NCBI RefSeq assembly: GCF_905171765.1
Contig: NC_053389.1
Coordinates: 747,721,146 to 747,785,145 of the forward strand
Source: Bufo bufo
Lineage: Eukaryota; Chordata; Amphibia; Anura; Bufonidae
Reading direction: 5' to 3'
DNA: 64,000 bases
Under the pieces are notes generated by a model. The model did no database searches, had not been told where the DNA came from, and worked only from the letters and a program-made list of their open reading frames with translations. Made by a program: the position numbers and the translations under genes. Shown here one piece after another: positions 44,808 to 56,229 of the stretch (position 1 is the first letter of the stretch; every line of letters begins with the position of its first letter).

Positions 44808-46495
44808 TGTTGAAGGAAGTGTTATATTTAAATATATATGTATATATGCCCTGACATATATACATGTATATTGGCCCTTGACTGTGGGCCCGTCCAGGTG
44901 GGACCAGGGGATATACATGGAAATGTATGTAGGCCTCCTTGACAGGCATACATCTCTATGTATATATATATATATATATGTATGGATGGGCTTATTGTCA
45001 CGTGTGGGTGTATGCATATTTGTGGATGTGCCCCAAACATCCATGATTGTGCATATACTTATAATATAACTGTATATATGTATATATATGTGTATGGATG
45101 TGCCCCAAGCATCCATACACATATAGTATAGGAACCAGACGTGCCGCCCCCCCCCCCCCTCATGCATCCCTGCAGGGGATGAGAAGGTCTCCAGATGGCT
45201 GGACAATTATGTCCAGCCTCTGGTGACCTCAAAAGGCATGGGATCAATAGAGATCCGATGCCTTTTGGTATTTAACTATCCCCAACCGTTGGGGATAGTT
45301 AACATAACAGAGAGAGGAACAAACGTCCCTCCCTCTGTTATCTGCACACCTCCGGCGCGATAATTATCGCACCGCATGGTATGCAGATGCGCTACAGGCG
45401 GAGGATCAAAGGAACCCTCCGCCTGGAAGCGCGCTCCGGGATGCGCGGGCCGGCGCGGTGACGTCATATCACCGCGCCGGCCCACGTGTTCTGGCCGGCG
45501 GCGCGCACGTGCACGTCCGGACGTGCTGCCTCGGGAGCGAGCGCCGCCAAACTTAAATAGTCAGGCGGCGCTACGCTGAGGCACTTCTGTACAGAGCCCC
45601 AGCCGGAGAGGATCATCCCTGGACGAACGAGCAACCCCTGGACAACGAGCATTATACCTAAGTACCCCTCTGATACCCCCCTATTACTCCTTATATACCC
45701 CACTACGCTCACCCTCACTGTATACCCCATTACTCTCACTCCCTATATACCCCACTATATACCCCACTACTCTCACTCCCTATATACCCCACTATATACC
45801 CCACTACTCTCACTCCCTATATACCCCACTACTCTATATACCCCACTACTCTCACTCACTATAACCCTTCCCTATATACCCCTGGTAACCTTACCCTATA
45901 TACCCCTGGTAACCCTAACCCTACCCTATATACCCCTGGTACCCTACCCTATATACCCCTGGTAACCCTAACCTATATACCCCTGGTACCCTACCCCTTA
46001 TTACCCCTGATAAATCCCTTCCCTGATTTACCCTAATCACCTCCCGCGGTATATTTATGCTTTATGGTTGGCTTACACTCTAGTAAGACCACCGTCAACC
46101 TTCGTCTACCCCATAGGGATAGTTTATAGTACTAGGTGGGTGGGCTGTTAATATTGAATGTGTGTATCGTATAGTTAGTTTGTGGGTGGAATTGGGACTG
46201 TGTAGTGTAGTTGAGTACTGTATATCTAGTGCTGTATTGTAAATGTATTGCGTAGTGTATTGTTAATAAATACTGTTATATTTGTATCCGTCGGTAACGT
46301 GTAGTTATTGGCGATAGTTAGTTAGTAAGGCGCATGCAGCTAGTGTAGCGATCAGTGTAAGGCATAGTGAAGGTATTGTTATTATTATATAAAGGTATAA
46401 ATAGGCGGAGTTATCAATAGACGGCTCCTCCTATTTATGAATATTAAGTATCAATATTTGCATAAATATTGGTGAGTAATATTCCCCCTTTTACA
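44808..46495 (+). mobile_element. 3' LTR of endogenous retrovirus (1,688 bp)
   Basis: Same termini and internal features as the 5' LTR: hairpin ladder 45197-45483, minisatellite about 45664-46014, AATAAA at 46265. By eye there is only one substitution, a (TA)n contraction of 4 bases and a C-run expansion of 3 bases relative to the 5' LTR. Confidence 0.95.
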
Positions 46496-46500
46496 CTTTC
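46496..46500 (+). repeat. Target site duplication, right (ERV)
   Basis: ctttc, matching 32888-32892. Confidence 0.9.
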
Positions 46501-47266
46501 CTTCCAGGCAGCTGCTCCCTGACAATTAGAAGGAACATATGCAACAGATGCTTCTACAAATTGAAGTAATGCCGTAATTAGAAGACGTGATACAAGTCGT
46601 TCAGATGCGTTTAGAGGATATCGCAGTTCATTTGATCTTCTTAGCTCTCCTGCGTCTTTCTTAGACCATGGAAAGAATGAACAGATCAAAACTTTACTTT
46701 ATTTTTGTGGCAGGCATATTCCATGTATTGTAGAGCAGGGCTACACATGTTTCCATGATTAATATCACTACTTCAAACGGCCTCACTGATAATACAGTTT
46801 TATTAAAGTTGATGATAAGAATTGCAACAAGTTTCACATTGCATTTGATACATCAATGTATCTGATTCGGGGTTATTGTCATGAGAACATAGATACTTTG
46901 GAATTTGGGGTGAGTGGTGGATTGATGTTGTAAGGGTTATAAGGGAACTTTATACATTAGAGGGATGACAAAAATAAAATAATTGCTTAAAAATGATCCT
47001 TCTTTACAGCCAATTTTTGAAAGGTATTTTATTTATTTTTTTAGGAAAAATAGCTGCAAGGTAACTGGTCGGTACAGGCAACACCCGAAAATCTTTATAA
47101 ATAAGCCTTAGTACAGTATGTGCAGGTCTCACAGCCACGGTAACAGAACGGTAAGACGCGGTATAACATGTAGTAAGCACTGCAGGGATCATGTCTAAGA
47201 CATGTAAGACGTCCGGGGGGTCCTGAACATTGTGGACAAGGTCCGAGATGAGAGTCGACCATGTGT
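46501..47266. other. Flank between ERV and CENPL pseudogene
   Basis: AT-rich. tttatttattttttt at about 47022-47040 gives AATAAA-type signals on the minus strand downstream of the CENPL stop, so this may include the pseudogene's 3' UTR. A frame of about 70 codons around 46565-46765 has no supporting features. Confidence 0.4.
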
Positions 47267-47603
47267 TCAATACTGGATGTTATTGATGGCCAGCTCCATG
47301 ATGAATTCCAGCACTTGGATTAGGTAATCCTTACTGAGGAACTTTTCCTTCACAATGCGCTGATGCCACAGATGTCATCACCTTGACGAGCTGGGTTGCT
47401 GATAAGTGGATTCTAAAGTGTCTGAAAAACTGCGAGTAAAGACATTGGAAAAAAATGTCCACTTCCTCCAACGTGACCTCGTCCTTTGATTTATGAATAT
47501 CATTTCGTAAAGTCTTGAAGTCCTCTTGATGGCATAAGAAATGTCCATGCAAGGTTTGACGGGCACAGAGAAAACAAGCTCTGTGGCCGACACTGATCCA
47601 GAC
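47267..47603 (-). pseudogene. CENPL: CENPL pseudogene, C-terminal part
   Basis: The minus strand encodes the end of centromere protein L, a subunit of the constitutive centromere-associated network that pairs with CENP-N at CENP-A chromatin. Recognisable stretches are ATELVFSVPVKPCMDISYAI, then, in another frame, DEVTLEEVDIFFQCLYSQFF and HLSATQLVKVMTSVASAH, and a last segment DYLIQVLEFIMELAI ending in TGA at 47267-47269. Human CENP-L has the same order (for example IHLSATRLVRVSTSVASAH). Frame changes within a short stretch show it is non-functional. The copy is interrupted at 47603 by a hAT element and resumes at 55459. Confidence 0.85.
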
Positions 47604-48059
47604 TAGAGATGTCGTGAACATAAAATTTTCGCTTTGCGAATGGTGAACGCGAATTTCAGCGAATGTTCGCGAACGGGTGAACCGCCATAGACTTCAATAG
47701 GCAGGCAAATTTTAAAACCCACAGGGACTCTTTCTGGCCACAATAGTGATGGAAAAGTTGTTTCAAGGGACTAACACCTGGACTGTTGCATGCCAGAGGG
47801 GGATCCATGGAAAAACTTCCATGGAAAATTACGTAGTTTACGCAGAGTCGGGTTTTAATCCATAAAGGGCATAAATCACCTAACATTCCTAAATTGTTTG
47901 GAATAACGTGCTTTAAAACATCAGGTATGATGTTGTATTGATCAGGTAGTGTAAGGGTTACGCCCGCTTCACAGTGACAGACCAAACTCTGATAGACCAA
48001 ACTCCCCGTTTAACGCACCACAAACAACCGCAAACAGTCCATTTGCACAACCGCAAACT

Positions 48060-48552
48060 CCCCATTTGCACAAGGTTGGATACCAAGCTAGCCATGTCCC
48101 GTTCCTTGTCCTCACTGACGTCATTAAAGGTCTCTTCCTCCACCCAGCCACGTACAACACCAAGGGTCTCTGAAAGGTGACAACAAGCCCCCTGGGACGC
48201 CTGCTGTGGTTGGTCTTCCACCTCCTCAAAGCCACCTTCCTCCTCTGACTCCTCTTTTTCAGACTCCTCTCTCTGCGTTGCCGCAGGTCCAGCAATCGAC
48301 GACGACAAGGCTGCTTCTGATGGTGATGGTGACCACAACTCTTCCTCTTCATGCTCATCTACAGCCTGATCCAGCACTCTTCGCAGGGCACGCTCCAGAA
48401 AAAATGCATATGGGATGAGGTCGATGATGTTGTCTTGGGTTTGACTGACCAGGTTTCTCACCTCCGCAAAAGGACGCATGAGCCTACAGCCATTGTGCAT
48501 GAGCGTTCAGTAACGCGGCCAAAAAATACCCAGCTCCGCAGAGGCTGTCCTC
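48060..48552 (-). pseudogene. Partial duplicate of hAT transposase segment
   Basis: Matches 50170-50660 of the same element: both start cccatttgcacaaggttgga and encode a piece of the core (LMRPFAEVRNLVSQTQDNI, ALRRVLDQAVDEHEEEELW). The copies have diverged by scattered substitutions, so this is not a fresh tandem duplication but probably a second family member fused into the element. Confidence 0.75.
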
Positions 48553-49486
48553 TTTTTTTTAAATTACCAGTTTAATCTCTGTTTTGTCCCCTATCAGGGG
48601 CCGGTGTATGGAATATATTTTAGGAACCGGGAGATGGAAAAAGATGGTTGGTCGGTCCTCTTACTTCCAATTTGGGGCACTGCGCGTGCGCGTGCGCGTG
48701 CAATGCACTGTGCCATCCTATATGAGTGGTGTGTTAAGTAGTACTATTCTTATCAGTTTAATCCCTGTTACGTCAGGGGACGTGTATCGAATAGATTTTA
48801 GACAACCGCAAAGAGTTGTCAATAGTTGACACACTCATGACATAAATTTTATTCCTCTATGCGTCAATCTTGGTGTAGGGATGACTGTGCTCGTGCGCAC
48901 GTTTGGGAGATTGCAGGCGATGGCGGTTTTTCAAAGCCTATGGTCGTGCTGAGGTAGTTCAGTGACAGTTAAGTGACCCAGAAAACAATGATTCTGCAGT
49001 GTGGGCCCATTGTTGGCCTAGTAGGCTTTAATGATCACTTTAGATGATCACAAAGAAAATGTATGTTTTTTCTATGCAAAATTATCCAGCCGATCGCTTT
49101 TGGTCTGTTCACAATGAAGCAACGACCTTATCATCTGGGGTGTGCCAACATTGCCATAGAGGTGATCGCTTCATTGTGATATGCAAGCCCCTTCACCACA
49201 ACAAGGTAACGATCAGAAAGGGGAATTGACACATGTATGTGCCTTTTTTTGTTTTGTTTTTGCAGCCACAGTGCAGCACCAGAGGCCAGAAAAATTAGGC
49301 ATGTACACATGCCTGAAAAACCAGGTATTGTTGCAGCCGCTGTTTTCCAGGCAGAAAGTGCACTAAAACATTGCGGCTTGAACCCTAGTTGGTGGTGGAG
49401 AAGTCACGCAAGTCATCCGGCATGCAGAGAGTAAATACAGCAGCGTGTGGATTATTTTTAGCCCAAGGCATCTCATCAGGCGTTTT
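48553..49486. other. hAT 3' non-coding region
   Basis: Contains a (cgtg)n run at 48685-48700 and gatcgctt/aagcgatc motifs, and ends at the transposase stop. No coding potential. Confidence 0.5.
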
Positions 49487-52400
49487 TTAGTCAAATGCAT
49501 CCCCCACTGTTAGTCCCTTCGGGATCCACGCCTCATTCATCTTAATAAAGGTGAGGTACTCTAGACTTTTTTGACCTAGGCGACTTCTCTTCTCAGTGAC
49601 AATACCTCCTGCTGCGCTGAAGGTCCTTTCTGACAGGACACTTGAAGCGGGGCAGGCCAGAAGTTCTATCGCAAATTGGGATAGCTCAGGCCACAGGTCA
49701 AGCCTGCACACCCAGTAGTCAAGGGGTTCATCGCTCCTCAGAGTGTCGATATCTGCAGTTAAGGTGAGGTAGTCTGCTACCTGTCGGTCGTGTCGTTCTC
49801 TAAAGGGTGGACCCTGAAGGTCTGTGGCGATGCGTAGGACTTAAAAAGCTCTGCATGTCCTCCATCAACAACACGTCTGTAAAGCGTCCTGTCCTTGCCG
49901 GCGTGGTCGTGGTAGGAGGAGGATTACTTTCACCTCTTCCCCTGTTAGATTCCCGTTGTGCTGTGACATCACCCTTATACGCTGTGTAAAGCATACTTTT
50001 TAACTTGTTTTGGAACTGCTGCATCCTTTCTGACTTCCGGTAATTCGGTAACATTTCAGCCACTTTCTGCTTATACCGGGGGTCTAGTAGCGTGGCCACC
50101 CAGTACAGGTCGTTCTCCTTCAGCCTTTTTTTTCGAGGGTCCCTCAACAGGCATGACAGCATGAAAGACCCCATTTGCACAAGGTTGGATGCCGAGCTAC
50201 TCATGTCCCGTTCCTCGTCCTCACTGATCTCATTGAAGGTACGTTCTTCCCCCCAGCCACGTACAACACCACGGGTACCAGATAGGTGACAACGAGCACC
50301 CTGGGATGCCTGCTGTGGTTGGTCTTCCTCCTCCTCAAAGCCACATTCCTCCTCTGACTCCTCTTCCTCAGACTCCTCTTCCAGCGTTGCCGCAGGTCCA
50401 GCAAGCGATGCTGATAAAGCTGTTTCTGGTGGTGATGGTGACCACAACTCTTCCTCTTCACGCTCATCTACGGCCTGATCCAGCACTCTTCGCAGGGAAC
50501 GCTCCAGGACGAAAACAAATGGGATGATGTCGCTGATGGTGCTTTCGGTGCGACTGACTAGGTTTGTCACCTCCTCAAAAGGATGCATGAGCCTACAGGC
50601 ATTGTGCATGAGCGTCCAGTAACGTGGCAAAAAAATACCCATCTCCGCAGAGGCTGTCCTAGCACCCCGGTCATACAAATACTCATTGACGGCTTTTTCT
50701 TGTTGGAGCAGGCGGTCGAACATTAGGAGTGTTGAATTCCAACGTGTTGGGCTGTCGCAAATCAAGCGCCTCACTGGCATGTTGTTTCGCCGCTGAATAT
50801 CGGAAAAGTGCGCAATGGCCGTGTAGGAACGCCTGAAATGGCCACATACCTTCCTGGCCTGCTTGAGGACGTCCTGTAAGCCTGGGTACTAATGCACAAA
50901 GCGTTGTACGATCAGATTCAACACATGTGCCATGCACGGCACATGTGTCAACTTGCCCAAATTCAATGCCGCCAACAAATTGCTTCCGTTGTCACACACA
51001 ACTTTGCCGATCTCCAGTTGGTGCGGGGTCAGCCATTGATTCACCTGTGCATTCAGGGCGGACAGGAGTGCTGGTCCGGAGTATCTCTCTGCTTTCAGGC
51101 AAGTAAACCCCAAGATGGCGTGACACTGTCGTTTCCGGGATGTGGAATAGCCCCTGGGGAGCTGGGGGGGTGCAGTTGATGTGGAGCAAGACGCAGCAGC
51201 AGAAGAGAACTCAGCCGAGGAGGTTAGTGAAGAGGATGGAGTAGGAGGAGTAGAGGAGGTGGCAGCAGGCCTGCCTGCAAGTTGTGGCAGTGTCACCAAC
51301 TCCTCTGCAGAGCCACGTATTCCATGCTTGGCAGTCGTCAGCATGTTTACCCAATGCGCAGTGTACATGATATACCTGCCCTGACCGTGCTTTGCAGACC
51401 AGGTATTAGTGGTCGGATGGACCCTTTCCCTAACACTGTGTGCCAGACATGCCATGACTTCCTTTTCCACAATAGAGTACAGGTTGGGGATTGCCTATTG
51501 TGAAAAAAAAATTCAGCCGGGTACCTTCCACTGCGGTGTTGAAGGCCTCAGACTCCACCAGCTTGTATGGTAAAAGCTGGCAGGCTAAGAGTTCCGACAA
51601 GCCAGCTGTCAGACGCCGGGCAAGAGGGTTACTCTGTGACATTGGTTTCTTACGCTCAAACATTTCCTTGACAGACACCTGACTGTGGACAGATGAGCAG
51701 GAACTGCTGAAGGTGAGAGGCGGAGTGGCGGAGGGTTGAGAGGGGGCAAGGAGGACAGCAGTGGTTGACATGGCTGATGATACTGGACCAGGAGGATGAT
51801 GATGGCTTTGAGTTTATGTGCTGCTTGTACTCATTATGTGTTGATCCCATAGGCGTTTGTGATGTGAGATCATGTGCCTTCGCAAAGCAGTTGTACCTAG
51901 GTGGGTATCGGACTTCCCACGACTCAGTTTCTTTTGGCACAGGTTGCAAATGGCATCGCTGTTATCAGAGGCAGACACAAAAAAAATCCCACACTGCTGA
52001 GCTTTGCAATGACGGCATTCTGGTGGTGGCAACAGCATGCGTTGATTGGCGTGCTGTATGGCTGACCCCGGGTGCCGATACATGCTGTCTGACTGTGCCA
52101 CTAGCTCCTTGCGACGACCTCCCCCTGCTTCCATCTCGTCTCCTCCTCCTCTCTGTCTCCCCATCTGAACTTTCCCCCTGTTCTTCTTCTCTTCAAGGGG
52201 GCACCCACGTGACATCCACGGACACATCGTCATCATCAACTGCTTCACTTGTATCTGACAACTCAGCAAAGGAAGCAGCAGCGGTTACAACATCATCATC
52301 ATCACACCAAACGTCCATGTGTGTAATGCTGCCTGACTAAGATAAATCCCTGTTATCTACATCCTCTGGCAATAATGGTTGCGCATCACTTATTTCTTCC

Positions 52401-52822
52401 AACTGATGTGTAAATAACTCCTCTGACAGATCAAGTGAAGCGGCTGTGGTGCTAGTGTTGGTGGTGGCGGCAGGCGGGCGAGTGGTAACTTGAGAGGTGC
52501 CCGAAGCTGAGCTGGAGGAGGATAGTGCATCAAGGTTCCGAGCGGAAGCTGTAGAAGATTGGGTGTCCTGTGTTAGCCAGTCAACTATGTCCTCAGAACT
52601 TTTCGAGTTCAGGGTACGTGGCCTCTGAACACTGGGCATTATTCTAGGGCCAAAGGAAATCACAGCACCACGACGGCCCCTGCGGGTGGCCTGCCTCTGC
52701 CTGTCATTTTTTTTTAGATTAGTGGTACTATGCGTGCAAGGTACTGTGCCACCCGATATGAGTGGTGGGCAGTGGGCACAGTACAGTCTGTGGGCCTGAC
52801 ACACACTGGCAGGCAACTGCAA
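49487..52822 (-). pseudogene. hAT-family transposase with BED finger (composite element), decayed
   Basis: Read leftwards. N-terminal Ser/Thr-rich region from about 52640 (MPSVQRPRTLNSKSSEDIVD). BED zinc finger at about 51965-51850 (CNLCQKKL ... LRRHMISHH). Core block at 51470-50889 (VHPTTNTWSAKHGQGRYIMY, CMAHVLNLIVQRFV), then RLICDSPTRWNSTLLMFDRL (from 50780) with an acidic insert (SEEEESEEE). C-terminal dimerisation block at 49711-49487 (LLACPASSVLSERTFSAAGG). This is the most complete hAT transposase in the window. It has frame changes (near 52300, between 51430 and 51470, and near 49790) and a stop near 51813, so it is dead; the insertion was presumably driven in trans. The 131-bp array precedes its N-terminus. 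Confidence 0.88.
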
Positions 52823-53449
52823 TTATATTACAGAGAAAAAATTGTATTACTTCTTTATCTGCAAGGTGCTGTGCCACCAGATACTGTATGAGTGGTGGGC
52901 ACTGGCAGTGGGCACAGTACACTCTGTGGGCTTGACACACACTGGCAGGCAACTGCAATTATATTACAGAGAAAAAAAGTTATTACTTTTTTATCTGCAA
53001 GCTACTGTGCCACCAGATATGAGTGGTGGGCACTGGCAGTGGGCACAGTACACTCTGTGGGCCTGACACACACTAGCAGGCAACTGCAATTATATTACAG
53101 AGAAAAATTTGTATTACTTTTTTATCTGCAAGGTACTGTGCCACCAGATATTGAGTGGTGGGCACTGGCAGTGGGCACAGTACACTCTGTGGGCCTGACA
53201 CACACTGGCAGGCAACTGCAATTATATTACAGAGAAAAAATTGTATTACTTTTTTATCTGCAAGCTACTGTGCCACCAGATATGAGTGGTGGGCACTGGC
53301 AGTGGGCACAGTACACTCTGTGGGCCTGACACACACTGGCAGGCAACTACATTTATATTACAGAGAAAAAAATGTATTACTTTTTTATCTGCAAGCTACT
53401 GTGCCACCAGATATGAGTGGTGGGCACTGGCAGTGGGCACAGTACACTA
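52740..53449. repeat. Tandem array, about 131-bp unit, about 6 copies
   Basis: gtgccaccagatatgagtgg followed by ctctgtgggcctgacacaca recurs about every 131 bases. A last unit resumes at 54977-55015 beyond the nested Tc1 insertion. Overlapping ORFs that read WWALAVGTVHSVGLTHTG repeats are artefacts of the array. Confidence 0.93.
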
Positions 53450-54974
53450 CACTGCGTGCAGAATTATTAGGCAAATGAGTATTTTGACCACATCATCCTC
53501 TTTATGTATGTTGTCTTACTCCAAGCTGTATAGGCTCGAAAGCCTACTACCAATTAAGCATATTAGGTGACATCAACACCCTATATTAGGTGTGCATAAT
53601 TATTAGGCAACTTCCTTTCCTTTGGCAAAATGGGTCAAAAGAAGGACTTGACAGGCTCAGAAAAGTCAAAAATAGTGAGATATCTTGCAGAGGGATGCAG
53701 CACTCTTAAAATTGCAAAGCTTCTGAAGCGTGATCATCGAACAATCAAGCGTTTCATTCAAAATAGTCAACAGGGTCGCAAGAAGCGTGTGGAAAAACCA
53801 AGGCGCAAAATAACTGCCCATGAACTGAGAAAAGTCAAGCGTGCAGCTGCCAAGATGCCACTTGCCACCAGTTTGGCCATATTTCAGAGCTGCAACATCA
53901 CTGGAGTGCCCAAAAGCACAAGGTGTGCAATACTCAGAGACATGGCCAAGGTAAGAAAGGCTGAAAGACGACCACCACTGAACAAGACACACAAGCTGAA
54001 ACGTCAAGACTGGGCCAAGAAATATCTCAAGACTGATTTTTCTAAGGTTTTATGGACTGATGAAATGAGAGTGAGTCTTGATGGGCCAGATGGATGGGCC
54101 CGTGGCTGGATTGGTAAAGGGCAGAGAGCTCCAGTCCGACTCAGACGCCAGCAAGGTGGAGGTGGAGTACTGGTTTGGGCTGGTATCATCAAAGATGAGC
54201 TTGTGGGGCCTTTTCGGGTTGAGGATGGAGTCAAGCTCAACTCCCAGTCCTACTGCCAGTTTCTGGAAGACACCTTCTTCAAGCAGTGGTACAGGAAGAA
54301 GTCTGCATCCTTCAAGAAAAACATGATTTTCATGCAGGACAATGCTCCATCACACGCGTCCAAGTACTCCACAGCGTGGCTGGCAAGAAAGGGTATAAAA
54401 GAAGAAAATCTAATGACATGGCCTCCTTGTTCACCTGATCTGAACCCCATTGAGAACCTGTGGTCCATCATCAAATGTGAGATTTACAAGGAGGGAAAAC
54501 AGTACACCTCTCTGAACAGTGTCTGGGAGGCTGTGGTTGCTGCTGCACGCAATGTTGATGGTGAACAGATCAAAACACTGACAGAATCCATGGATGGCAG
54601 GCTTTTGAGTGTCCTTGCAAAGAAAGGTGGCTATATTGGTCACTGATTTGTTTTTGTTTTGTTTTTGAATGTCAGAAATGTATATTTGTGAATGTTGAGA
54701 TGTTATATTGGTTTCACTGGTAAAAATAAATAATTGAAATGGGTATATATTTGTTTTTTGTTAAGTTGCCTAATAATTATGCACAGTAATAGTCACCTGC
54801 ACACACAGATATCCCCCTAAAATAGCTAAAACTAAAAACAAACTAAAAACTACTTCCAAAAATATTCAGCTTTGATATTAATGAGTTTTTTAGGTTCATT
54901 GAGAACATGGTTGTTGTTCAATAATAAAATTAATCCTCAAAAATACAACTTGCCTAATAATTCTGCACTCCCTG
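53450..54974 (+). mobile_element. Tc1/mariner-type transposon, DD37E, intact ORF
   Basis: 1,525 bases with inverted ends (cactgcgtgcagaattatta on the left; the right end complements gtgcagaattattaggcaa) and TA on both sides (53448-53449 and 54975-54976). It interrupts one unit of the 131-bp array. Secondary internal aattattaggcaact motifs lie near 53595-53612 and 54764-54778. Confidence 0.92.
53630..54646 (+). CDS. Tc1-like transposase, DD37E type
   Basis: An uninterrupted 338-codon frame, normal length for the family. The N-terminal HTH region (GCSTLKIAKLLKRDHRTIKRFI) binds the inverted ends. A basic linker (GRKKRVEKPRRK) could act as nuclear localisation signal. The catalytic triad is D in VLWTDEMRV, D in MQDNAPSHAS and E in PDLNPIENLWSI. 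I count 37 residues between the last two, so DD37E rather than the DD34E of the other Tc1 copies here. The enzyme cuts and pastes its element at TA sites. No stops, complete TIRs and intact TA flanks suggest recent activity. The start is the first ATG after the left TIR. Function is inferred from the family. Confidence 0.93.
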   Translation: MGQKKDLTGSEKSKIVRYLAEGCSTLKIAKLLKRDHRTIKRFIQNSQQGRKKRVEKPRRKITAHELRKVKRAAAKMPLATSLAIFQSCNITGVPKSTRCAILRDMAKVRKAERRPPLNKTHKLKRQDWAKKYLKTDFSKVLWTDEMRVSLDGPDGWARGWIGKGQRAPVRLRRQQGGGGVLVWAGIIKDELVGPFRVEDGVKLNSQSYCQFLEDTFFKQWYRKKSASFKKNMIFMQDNAPSHASKYSTAWLARKGIKEENLMTWPPCSPDLNPIENLWSIIKCEIYKEGKQYTSLNSVWEAVVAAARNVDGEQIKTLTESMDGRLLSVLAKKGGYIGH

Positions 54975-55015
54975 TATGTGGGCCTGACACACACTGGCAG
55001 GCAACTGCAATATAT

Positions 55016-55458
55016 ATAGAAAAAATAAAATAAAAAGCAGACTGATGTACCAGCCCTAAAAAGGGCTTTTTGGGGTGCTGTCAGGACGCTGTCCTTACAG
55101 CAGATCAGATGAGTCTTTGAGGACTGGAGTGGACACAGAACACTGGCCTAGCTAGCGATTTCCCTATTAATTCAGCAGCAGCAGCACTCTCCCTGCTCTC
55201 ACTAACACTGCAGCTTCAGAATGAATCGAAGATGGATGCTGTCCTTGCATTTTGATAGGAGGTGGGAGGGTCTGGGAGGGAGGGTATGCTGATTGGCTGG
55301 AATGTGTCTGCTGACTGTGAGGTACAGGGTCAAAGTTTTCTCAATGCTGACGTATAGGGGGCGGACCGAACATCGCATATGTTCACCCACCGCGGCGAAC
55401 GTGAACAAGCGATGTTCGCCGAGAACTGTTCGCCGGCGAATAGTTCGGGACATCTCTA
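55016..55458 (-). promoter_or_regulatory. hAT 5' region, likely promoter
   Basis: Between the array and the right TIR. Contains gctgattggctgg (CCAAT-type on the minus strand) and tandem ggcgaac/gttcgcc motifs in the last 90 bases, expected transposase-binding repeats. No clear TATA box. Confidence 0.45.
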
Positions 55459-56170
55459 ATCCAGACACGTCATACCTGGTCCACATTGCTGCTAGCCACG
55501 TAAGGTCCTGAGAACTGATCACCAGATTACCGAAGCAAAAGTCAAAGTTTCTTTGGAACCACGTCCCTACGATAGCCTTGAGCGCCTCGGAACTATTATA
55601 TAGGAAGAGCGGGAGGCAAATAAATATCTTAGGTAACACCTCCAATAGATCGTCCTTTTTGTACATCTCGCAGAACCAACCTGTCCACACAATCCGGTCT
55701 TCTGTGCTTGCCTTGGTGAGTGGAGGCTTGGATGAAATCTGTATGAGAACAGCCAGTGGATCTCTGTCCTATCTATTGAGTCTGGGTAAACAGAAATATG
55801 TGGCTTTTAGGTTCAGCTCTGAGCCCACTTCAATGGCAAGATCCTTCTGCTTCTCAGCAGCTATGTGGGCAGACAGGTGCTTGGAATACTCTTTCAGTCT
55901 GGTGTATGAGAAATTATACATTGGTGTCACACTGTACAGAGTCCATTGTTTCTGAAGGAGCAAAGCAGCCTGTGCAGGATAAAGAGTTTCCTACAAGGGG
56001 GTGTACTGCGGGATTTTTCTTTTAGACAAGCTTCGCATTGCAGACCGTCCACGTGCAGAGGTTAATCTTCCGGGAGGATACCTCGAGCTGTAATAATGAC
56101 TGCTCCTACGTGCCGATGACCTACTTCTGTGGGTTAACACCCCATCGGTTGGTGTTTGCATATCCTTGCG
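55459..56170 (-). pseudogene. CENPL: CENPL pseudogene, N-terminal and middle part
   Basis: The minus strand continues CENP-L: KRKIPQYTP (about 56010), then in another frame LLQKQWTLYSVTPMYNFSYT and LKEYSKHLSAHIAAEKQK (55960-55830). A TAG at about 55768 follows RLNR. The same frame then resumes RDPLAVLIQISSKPPL and VWTGWFCEMYKKDDLLE, LPLFLYNSSEALKAIVGTWF and LTWLAAMWT to the hAT insertion at 55458. Human CENP-L matches in the same order. The stop, the frame change near 55985 and the absence of any intron-like gap suggest a processed retrocopy. The N-terminal limit (possible ATG near 56165) is uncertain. Confidence 0.85.
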
Positions 56171-56229
56171 ATAAATGATGTTCCCGTTCACTGACTGTAA
56201 ACAGAGATCTTGACAGACAAATGTATCAA

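Larger units (their letters stand above)
47604..55458 (-). mobile_element. Composite hAT transposon, 7,855 bp, with 8-bp TSD
   Basis: Ends are tagagatgtc and gacatctcta (10-bp perfect TIR), flanked by direct copies of atccagac (47596-47603 and 55459-55466). An 8-bp duplication and TAG-type ends are diagnostic of hAT. Subterminal gcgaatgttcgcgaac-type motifs occur at both ends. Inside are a stray partial copy (48060-48552), a dead transposase (49487-52822), a 131-bp array and a nested Tc1 element. The transposase is on the minus strand, so the 5' end is on the right. Confidence 0.92.

Noticed and set aside
46509..46765. Exon-like open frame after a ttccttccag acceptor-like sequence
   Set aside because: Early stops in all frames directly after the AG and no recognisable protein; left as anonymous flank.
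52892..53570. Repeated ORFs reading WWALAVGTVHSVGLTHTG
   Set aside because: Frame-staggered products of the 131-bp array.
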